This document shows, in pieces, positions 1 through 4,359 of a DNA stretch of 7,911 nucleotides (position 1 is the first letter of the stretch; the number at the start of each line of letters is the position of its first letter). The stretch spans positions 1 through 7,911 of the forward strand of contig JAUXJX010000068.1 of NCBI GenBank assembly GCA_030624545.1. Direction: 5' to 3'. The notes below the pieces were generated by a model. It had not been told where the DNA came from. It did no database searches and worked only from the letters and a program-made list of their open reading frames with translations. The position numbers and the translations under genes are program-made. The DNA is from Bacteroidota bacterium. GTDB lineage: Bacteria; Zhuqueibacterota; JdFR-76; DREG01.

Positions 1-471
1 CAGGCTACCCTTGTTTTCGGCAGTAGTGCGGGAAACCTGAATATCCGGAACCTCGACCTCCGACGAATCCTCCTTCCATTCTTTTACAGGAGTTTGGGTA
101 AGATCATAACCACGAATTAGATCAAATTCGTTTATCGCTTCCTCGACGGAATCATAAGATTTCAGAATGCGATTGAATTCCAGCATTTCAAAGACATCAT
201 ACACTTCTGGCGTCATATTGATCAACTTAATATCTCCCCCTTTTTCTCTCACATTTTTGATCTCTCCTACAAATACACCCCAGCCGGCACTGCTGACATA
301 GTTTACTCCGGCTAAGTCCAAAACGAATTGAGAAATATTGTCTTCCAGGAGGATCTTAAGCCTATTGATCAAATCAAGAGAGGTTGTAGTGTCAATATAG
401 CCATTGACCTTAAGGTACACTATGTCGCTGCTAAGACCGACTCGCTCATCGACAATCTGGATGCCTTCCAT
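1..471 (-). CDS. STAS-domain protein (anti-sigma factor antagonist-like), 3' end outside window
   Basis: The frame opens at ATG 471 and stays open to base 1, giving 157 residues without a stop; the C-terminus lies outside the window. Residues 1 to about 117 read as one STAS domain: an N-terminal beta strand, the segment YLKVNGYIDT (about 19-28), a hydrophobic strand FVLDLAGVNYVSSAGWG (about 49-65), and a helix-strand region ending near EEAINEF. The SSAG loop (S60, S61) is where SpoIIAA/RsbV-type antagonists are phosphorylated by a partner kinase, although the usual D-S-S-G is replaced by S-S-A-G. Known members bind anti-sigma kinases in partner-switching regulation in the cytoplasm. Residues 118-157 are an acidic, low-complexity extension, so this is longer than a minimal single-domain antagonist and may carry a further domain. 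GGGAG lies 3 bases and AGGA about 10 bases before the ATG. The family call is firm; the partner and pathway are unknown. Confidence 0.85.
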   Translation of the reverse strand, partial: MEGIQIVDERVGLSSDIVYLKVNGYIDTTTSLDLINRLKILLEDNISQFVLDLAGVNYVSSAGWGVFVGEIKNVREKGGDIKLINMTPEVYDVFEMLEFNRILKSYDSVEEAINEFDLIRGYDLTQTPVKEWKEDSSEVEVPDIQVSRTTAENKGSL

Positions 472-515
472 GGTCTCCCAATCCTGTCATTAAATATGTG
501 AAGCAATTAACATGA

Positions 516-533
516 GGAATGAACCCGCATTCC
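516..533 (-). repeat. Short perfect inverted repeat in the STAS leader
   Basis: GGAATG and CATTCC form a 6-base-pair stem around a 6-base loop, about 45 bases upstream of the STAS start codon. No T-run follows on either strand, so it is unlikely to be a terminator. It may be a leader hairpin or a protein-binding site, or it may be chance. Confidence 0.35.
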
Positions 534-667
534 CTTGCAGGCCAATCTCAAATCTGCCACAACTTAACTTTAGCAAAATATATGCCATTTCGATATTAAA
601 AGGCCAGCATTTAACTTCCTAATAAACAGCATTTAGTGATCCTGATTCGTCTTCAACTTTTGTGTTA

Positions 668-697
668 GTTATAAACAGTTGTTCCAAATCGGAACAA
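668..697 (-). promoter_or_regulatory. Candidate sigma70 promoter for the STAS gene
   Basis: On the minus strand, TTGTTC (692-697; 3 of 6 matches to the -35 consensus) is followed after 18 bases by TATAAC (668-673; 5 of 6 matches to the -10 consensus). The predicted start would leave a leader of about 190 bases before the STAS ATG. The -35 match is modest and the leader is long. The main reason to report it is that a perfect inverted repeat covers the -35 and part of the spacer. Confidence 0.3.
679..697. promoter_or_regulatory. Inverted repeat TTGTTCC-N5-GGAACAA, possible operator
   Basis: Seven-base arms TTGTTCC and GGAACAA are perfect complements around the five bases AAATC. The symmetry resembles the binding site of a dimeric regulator. 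It overlaps the -35 element of the candidate promoter at 668-697, the position expected of a repressor site. It could also fold as a short RNA hairpin, but no convincing U-tract follows on the minus strand. The regulator is not identifiable from this window. Confidence 0.4.
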
Positions 698-748
698 TTT
701 CATTTCCCATTGATCCGCTTTTCATAAAAAACTCGTACTTATTTGAGG

Positions 749-1006
749 CTATGCCTCCTCTTTATAGAAATCGTAATTCAAGCCCGTTACCTTTAGCATT
801 CGTCGGTCAAAGCTTCCATATTTAAACAAAATTATGAGCTGTCAACAGTCTTACAGTGTGAAAAAACCTGTCATAAATACGCGGATCTCATAGCCGGCAT
901 CTTTTGGTTCTCGTGGCAAAGCGGATGTAACGTCCCCCAGGCCGCCCGTCTTGGCGAAGGGAGAAACATCGGATGCGAGATAAAGAATATTATGACAGTT
1001 AACCAT
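749..1006 (-). pseudogene. glgA: Decayed N-terminal fragment of glycogen synthase (GT5 family)
   Basis: From ATG 1006 the minus strand reads 51 codons to TAA at 851-853. The peptide contains ILYLASDVSPFAKTGGLGD (residues 7-25), then a stretch ending GYEIRVFM. This is the classic start of bacterial glycogen/starch synthases, including the K-T-G-G-L loop that binds the ADP-glucose donor. In intact enzymes RVxM is followed at once by P-[RK]-Y-G-S. Here about 16 unrelated codons with two stops (TAA 851-853, TGA 842-844) intervene. The same frame then resumes at 823 with KYGSFDRRMLK and stops at TAG 749-751. About 400 further residues of the enzyme are missing. The fragment starts 39 bases after the galT stop, with GGAAAG ahead of its ATG, so it was probably once the next gene of that operon. 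It cannot encode a working synthase. The N-terminal identity is secure; the resumed segment from 823 is somewhat less certain. Confidence 0.85.
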
Positions 1007-1045
1007 GCCAGCTTTCCGATAAAGCACATCGAATTATGTTAGAAA

Positions 1046-2044
1046 TTAAACCTGAATTTCCCGGAGAAACCTGGCAGCGTCTTCCGGAAGCGTGGGATTT
1101 ATATAAAAACCAGAGCCCCATTCAAAACCGGCAATTTTTGTCAGTTTTGGAATGATTTCCATATGCCAATGGAAGTCTAGCTGCTCATCATTATTCAGAG
1201 GTGTAGTATGTATCATGAAATTGTATGGGGGATCGGACAGAGCCCGTCTTATGCGAAGAAGGGTTTCCTTTGCAATCTCGGCAAAACTTAAGTAATCCTC
1301 TTTTTGTGAATTCTCAAAGCCTGCTTGATGATTCTTCGGCAAAATCCAGGTTTCAAAGGGAAATCTAGGTGCGAATGGTTCGAACGATATAAACCTGTCA
1401 TTCTCCTGGACAATTCGCTTTCCAGTTTCCCGTTCTTGGCGAATTATATCGCAAAAAATACAGCGTTCCTTATAAGCAAAGTACTGATGATAGCCGTCCA
1501 ATTCTTCCATAACCTGGACGGGTACGATGGGTGTTGCGATTAGCTGTGAATGTGAATGCTCTAAAGAAGCGCCGGCAGAAGCGCCATGGTTTTTGAATAC
1601 AAGAATGTATTTGAACCGAACATCCTGTCTTAGGTCTAGGATTCTTTCACGTATCGCCCACCAAATATCTTCTAGATGCGAAACGTCCAGATCTACCAAG
1701 TCTTTGTCGTGGTCCGGGGTTTCAATGACAACTTCATGAGCTCCAACGCCGTTCATGAAGTCATAGACGCCGTCGCCATGGCTGTCTAAGTTTCCCTCTA
1801 TCTGCAGGGCAGGATACTTATTGGGAACGATGCGGACATTCCATCCGGGTTGGTTAGGATCCGTTCCATTCTGCCTATAGGCGAGAACTTCTGGCGGTGT
1901 CTTGCTTTCGTTGCCCACGCAGAACGGGCAAAAGCCCCCCCGTCGCTCTTCGCTTTCTATCACAAAATCTGAAGGCCGCTTCCCCCTTTCAGTGGAAATG
2001 ATTACCCATCGGCCAACAACCGGATCCTTACGCAATTCGGGCAT
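1046..2044 (-). CDS. galT: Galactose-1-phosphate uridylyltransferase family protein
   Basis: This 332-residue HIT-superfamily nucleotidyltransferase is of typical length for bacterial GalT. It exchanges the UMP moiety between UDP-glucose and galactose 1-phosphate (Leloir pathway, cytoplasm) through a uridylylated histidine. Visible motifs are the N-terminal signature RKDPVVGRWVII (5-16), a CPFC metal-site pair (C39, C42), H103 in GAHEVVIE, the active-site HSHSQ (H163, nucleophile H165, Q167), a second CIFC pair (C195, C198) and a C-terminal HWH (H292, H294). E. coli has HPHGQ at the active site; H-S-H-S-Q variants occur in many bacterial and archaeal relatives. It starts 23 bases after the upstream ybgF-like stop, with only a weak AGG ahead of the ATG, so the two are probably cotranscribed. 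A glgA relic follows. No galK or galE is visible, so a nucleotide-sugar role linked to glycogen rather than galactose use is possible. Confidence 0.93.
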   Translation of the reverse strand: MPELRKDPVVGRWVIISTERGKRPSDFVIESEERRGGFCPFCVGNESKTPPEVLAYRQNGTDPNQPGWNVRIVPNKYPALQIEGNLDSHGDGVYDFMNGVGAHEVVIETPDHDKDLVDLDVSHLEDIWWAIRERILDLRQDVRFKYILVFKNHGASAGASLEHSHSQLIATPIVPVQVMEELDGYHQYFAYKERCIFCDIIRQERETGKRIVQENDRFISFEPFAPRFPFETWILPKNHQAGFENSQKEDYLSFAEIAKETLLRIRRALSDPPYNFMIHTTPLNNDEQLDFHWHMEIIPKLTKIAGFEWGSGFYINPTLPEDAARFLREIQV

Positions 2045-2067
2045 TGAAAGCCTGGTATCCTCAGATT

Positions 2068-2811
2068 CTAAAGCCGAGCCAATATCTGCTGAGCCAAATC
2101 AACATATTCACTATCGGGATACTTGACCAAAAGACGTTGGATAGCATCTCTGGCGTTATCCACCTGATTCAACTTCTCATAGCATAGTGCGATTTTTAAC
2201 TGAGCCGCGTCATCCTTATTTGAATCGACAAATCCGAATACTTTTTCGAATTCAAGAAGCGCCTTTTGATGCATCCCCATACCATAGTAGCTCTCTCCGA
2301 TCCAATATTGGCAATTGTCTGACAATGAGCTATTGGAATCTTGCTGGAGGAGTTGTTCAAAGTCTCGAATCGCGGATTCATAATCTCTTGCCTGATAGGC
2401 TGCGTGTGCTGCTTCATAAGCTCTCTCATAATCACTAATGGGAGGCCCAGACTGCAATTCGGTTAAGAGCATTTCAAGCTCGGACGTTTTCACACTCTTT
2501 TGCTCAAGCTCTCCTCGCAAGCGTGCGATCTCCCCATCCTTGTCCTCTACTTCCGACTCCAAAGCCGACAGTCTCTTCTCCAGGTCTTGTTTTTCCTGTA
2601 GAACCGCGTCAAGATCCGGGGCTGTCTCTTCCCCTGAAGGGATTCCCAAAAGCTCTAGGACATCTTCATCTTTGGACGGTTCTACTGGTGTCGTTTTCTC
2701 TACTCCTGGGGTACCCGTTGTCCCCATTTGTGGACTGGTAGTGGAGCACATTATCCAGCAGAAAGACAGTACCGTCGTGAGAACAAGTTGGATTCCATTC
2801 TTGAATTTCAT
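2068..2811 (-). CDS. YbgF/CpoB-like periplasmic TPR protein with coiled coil
   Basis: The 247-residue protein begins with a signal-like segment (K2, K4, then hydrophobic residues 7-22). Cysteines lie at 18 and 22, but neither sits in a canonical lipobox, so lipidation is uncertain. Residues 25-65 are Pro/Thr/Glu-rich, 70-118 are a heptad-like charged coiled coil (QEKQDLEKRLSALESEV and onward), and 128-247 are three tandem TPR-type repeats starting YERAYEAAHAAYQARDYESA. The order signal, coiled coil, C-terminal TPR is that of YbgF (CpoB), which in E. coli links outer-membrane constriction by Tol-Pal with peptidoglycan synthesis. It follows the rod operon after 303 bases and precedes galT by 23. 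No tol or pal gene is in view, so the specific CpoB role is inference; BamD-like or other TPR scaffolds are alternatives. Confidence 0.8.
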   Translation of the reverse strand: MKFKNGIQLVLTTVLSFCWIMCSTTSPQMGTTGTPGVEKTTPVEPSKDEDVLELLGIPSGEETAPDLDAVLQEKQDLEKRLSALESEVEDKDGEIARLRGELEQKSVKTSELEMLLTELQSGPPISDYERAYEAAHAAYQARDYESAIRDFEQLLQQDSNSSLSDNCQYWIGESYYGMGMHQKALLEFEKVFGFVDSNKDDAAQLKIALCYEKLNQVDNARDAIQRLLVKYPDSEYVDLAQQILARL

Positions 2812-2815
2812 GATG

Positions 2816-2822
2816 ACCTCCT
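2816..2822 (-). promoter_or_regulatory. Strong Shine-Dalgarno sequence for the ybgF-like gene
   Basis: AGGAGGT is a near-perfect anti-16S match, with the core AGGAGG ending five bases before ATG 2811. It fixes the start codon. It stands out because mreC, mreD, mrdA and rodA have weak or no such sites, which supports independent initiation at the head of a new transcription unit. Confidence 0.8.
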
Positions 2823-2949
2823 GATCATTTGAGATCCATTGTGTTTTTGTGCGTTGCTAAACACTGGAGTGGGAATGACTATGTTATTTGAGCAAGTTCA
2901 CCTGACGGAGTTTTTGGAACAGTGCCCCATCAAAGCCAATAAATTCTCA

Positions 2950-2968
2950 CCAAATCAACCCAATTTGG
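2950..2968. promoter_or_regulatory. Inverted repeat CCAAAT-N7-ATTTGG, possible operator
   Basis: Six-base arms CCAAAT and ATTTGG are perfect complements around CAACCCA. The element begins 14 bases beyond the -10 box of the candidate ybgF promoter, so it would span roughly +8 to +26 of the transcript. That position suits a repressor site or a 5' RNA hairpin. The regulator is unknown. Confidence 0.35.
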
Positions 2969-2982
2969 ACTTATCACCTTGA

Positions 2983-3011
2983 ATTTTATGAAAGTTGCGC
3001 AAAAAAATCAA
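2983..3011 (-). promoter_or_regulatory. Candidate sigma70 promoter for ybgF-like/galT
   Basis: On the minus strand TTGATT (3006-3011; 4 of 6 matches to the -35 consensus) is separated by the optimal 17 bases from TAAAAT (2983-2988; 5 of 6 matches to the -10 consensus). This is the best promoter match I found in either gap. Transcription would begin near 2976 and leave a leader of about 165 bases before the ybgF-like ATG. Confidence 0.5.
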
Positions 3012-3087
3012 GTTAATTTTCCGAGCCTACTTCAGATCACCGGATTTGCGTTCACTGGCAAGTCTATGTATTGCTTTTCCTGGAAAG

Positions 3088-3116
3088 AATCGATCCGGCC
3101 CGTGGGATCATCGATT
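3088..3116 (-). repeat. Imperfect inverted repeat overlapping the rodA stop, possible weak terminator
   Basis: AATCGAT and ATCGATT pair over seven bases, then CC/GG pair after a three-base bulge, leaving an eight-base loop. An alternative GATCC/GGATC pairing is also available. On the minus strand it is followed by CTTTCC rather than a true U-run, so it is at best a weak terminator. Its location at the end of the rod operon is suggestive. Confidence 0.3.
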
Positions 3117-4350
3117 AGTACTCATGCCTGTTGATGGAGAAATTTACAAAAATCCCAATGGCTATCATGCAGGTGACCAGGAAAGATCCTCCGTAGCTGA
3201 TAAAGGGGAGGGGTAGGCCTGTAACCGGCATAATCCCCATAACCATGCCGAGATTAACAGAATAGTGGTAGAGGAACATGGTTGTCACGCCAATAGTGAC
3301 AAGAGAAATGAATCGATTCTTGAGATTCGATGCCAGCTGGATTCCCCTTGAAAGCAGAAGAACAAACAAGAATATTACGATAACGCATCCAAGAATTCCA
3401 AATTCCTCACCTATGACGGAAAAAATAAAGTCTGTGTGCTGTTCTGGAAGAAATCGCAATTGAGTTTGTGTGCCAGCCATAAATCCTTTTCCGGTTATAC
3501 CTCCTGAGCCAATCGCCACTTTGGATTGTATGACCTGATAGCTGATCCCCTTCGGATCGGACACAAGACCAAGAAAGGACAAAACTCTCTTCTGTTGATA
3601 GGCCTCTAAGGACGTCCACAGAAAAGGAGTTGCGACCCCGACAAGGACATTCAGAACAATGTGCGCAAAGGAAAACAAAACGGTTTTTTTAACAATGAAT
3701 AAAACACTAAGCAAGACGCCCATGACCCCAACAAATGTCCATAAGTTAAAGGATGCAATCATTGTAAGAGCAGGCATGAATGTTAGAAACAGAATTAGCG
3801 GAGACACTCCTGCCCAATGCATCATGGAGGGAACGATGACCAAGAATACGAGAGCTGTGCCTAGATCCGGCTGCTTGAATATCAACAACATGGGAAGCAA
3901 GCCCAAACCGGCCAACATCAGCAAACGCCGTTTGTCGTCCAGCTTATCGTGATTGTCCGTGAGAAAACGAGCCAGGGCAAAAATTGTGGCTATTTTGGCC
4001 CATTCCGAAGGCTGAAATCGAAGACCGCCGATAGACAGCCAGCGAGCTGCTCCACCAACGGAAGAACCTTTAACCAATACAGCCAAGAGTGCTATGATGA
4101 TGATTCCGTAAATCACATATGCCAGGGCCTGATATAATTTGGGATTTAGTGAGACTGTCAACAAAAATAATACCATTCCAATCCCAAACCAATAGATTTG
4201 TCTTTGGAAATTGTTTGAGACAAAATTGCTATCGTGTCCGCCGGTTGCACTATAAATACTTATCAGTCCGATTGCAACAAGAGAAAGCATTGTAAGAATT
4301 ATGCCTAAATCCAAAATGCCAAAGTTTCGTCTTAACTTCTCGCTAAGCAT
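3115..4350 (-). CDS. rodA: RodA, SEDS-family peptidoglycan glycosyltransferase of the elongasome
   Basis: This 411-residue polytopic inner-membrane protein polymerises lipid II into glycan strands for the lateral wall, paired with the transpeptidase PBP2 encoded just upstream. SEDS hallmarks are visible: ARWLSIGGLRFQPSEWAKIA (102-121), KQPDLGTALVF (159-169), the extracellular-loop motif FLPEQHTDFIF (300-310) with D307 matching the essential aspartate of RodA enzymes, and the C-terminal block MGIMPVTGLPLPFISYGGS (371-389). The RodA rather than FtsW assignment rests on these motifs and on the PBP2 neighbour. It is about 40 residues longer than E. coli RodA (370). The excess lies around residues 185-245, which read as additional hydrophobic segments before TSLEAYQQKRVLSF. 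ATG 4350 is nine bases after the mrdA stop with only a weak GAGA upstream, so translation is probably coupled. Confidence 0.96.
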   Translation of the reverse strand: MLSEKLRRNFGILDLGIILTMLSLVAIGLISIYSATGGHDSNFVSNNFQRQIYWFGIGMVLFLLTVSLNPKLYQALAYVIYGIIIIALLAVLVKGSSVGGAARWLSIGGLRFQPSEWAKIATIFALARFLTDNHDKLDDKRRLLMLAGLGLLPMLLIFKQPDLGTALVFLVIVPSMMHWAGVSPLILFLTFMPALTMIASFNLWTFVGVMGVLLSVLFIVKKTVLFSFAHIVLNVLVGVATPFLWTSLEAYQQKRVLSFLGLVSDPKGISYQVIQSKVAIGSGGITGKGFMAGTQTQLRFLPEQHTDFIFSVIGEEFGILGCVIVIFLFVLLLSRGIQLASNLKNRFISLVTIGVTTMFLYHYSVNLGMVMGIMPVTGLPLPFISYGGSFLVTCMIAIGIFVNFSINRHEY

Positions 4351-4359
4351 GCTTGATTC

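Larger units (their letters stand above)
472..748. other. Non-coding leader/promoter region of the STAS gene
   Basis: This AT-rich stretch lies between the last recognisable glgA-like codons and the STAS start. I found no open frame longer than about 20 codons with gene-like content on either strand. It holds an inverted repeat at 679-697 overlapping a candidate promoter, and a small perfect hairpin at 516-533. It probably serves as the promoter and long 5' leader of the STAS gene, perhaps including completely decayed glgA sequence. Confidence 0.5.
2812..3114. other. Intergenic region between the rod operon and the ybgF-galT unit
   Basis: This 303-base gap has no credible gene on either strand. 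In transcription order it holds the 3' part of an inverted repeat overlapping the rodA stop (3088-3116), a sigma70-type promoter candidate (2983-3011), an inverted repeat near the predicted start (2950-2968), a smaller one (GTGTTT/AAACAC, 2841-2864) and the Shine-Dalgarno sequence. The layout suggests a break between transcription units rather than one long operon. Confidence 0.55.

Noticed and set aside
726..757. GAGGC-ATA-GCCTC hairpin (745-757) followed by TTTTTT on the minus strand (731-726), as a terminator for galT/glgA.
   Set aside because: The stem is only five base pairs and the T-run starts 13 bases away, too far for a standard intrinsic terminator.
2438..2824. Plus-strand open frame of 128 codons opposite the ybgF-like gene.
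   Set aside because: It is antisense to a clearly coding TPR/coiled-coil protein, Ser/Arg-rich from codon reversal, and has no ribosome-binding site or recognisable domain.
2861..2878. Plus-strand ACA-CTG-GAG-TGG-GAA-TGA reads TLEWE-stop, resembling the C-terminus of GMP synthetase (TIEWE).
   Set aside because: A TAA stop lies directly upstream in the same frame and no further GuaA similarity is seen in any frame; treated as chance.
3001..3024. Seven-T run preceded by AAAAT/ATTTT pairing on the minus strand, as a rodA terminator.
   Set aside because: The stem would be A-T and G-T pairs only; the same bases fit better as the -35 region and spacer of the ybgF promoter candidate.
3075..3085. 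Odd palindrome TTTCCTGGAAA.
   Set aside because: Eleven bases with a one-base centre occurs often by chance, and it is not placed near a start or promoter.
3038..3121. Minus-strand open stretch after rodA reading ...DDPTGRIDSF...LPVNANPVI then stop.
   Set aside because: It has no start codon, is only about 28 codons and matches no family I recognise; not enough for a gene or pseudogene call.
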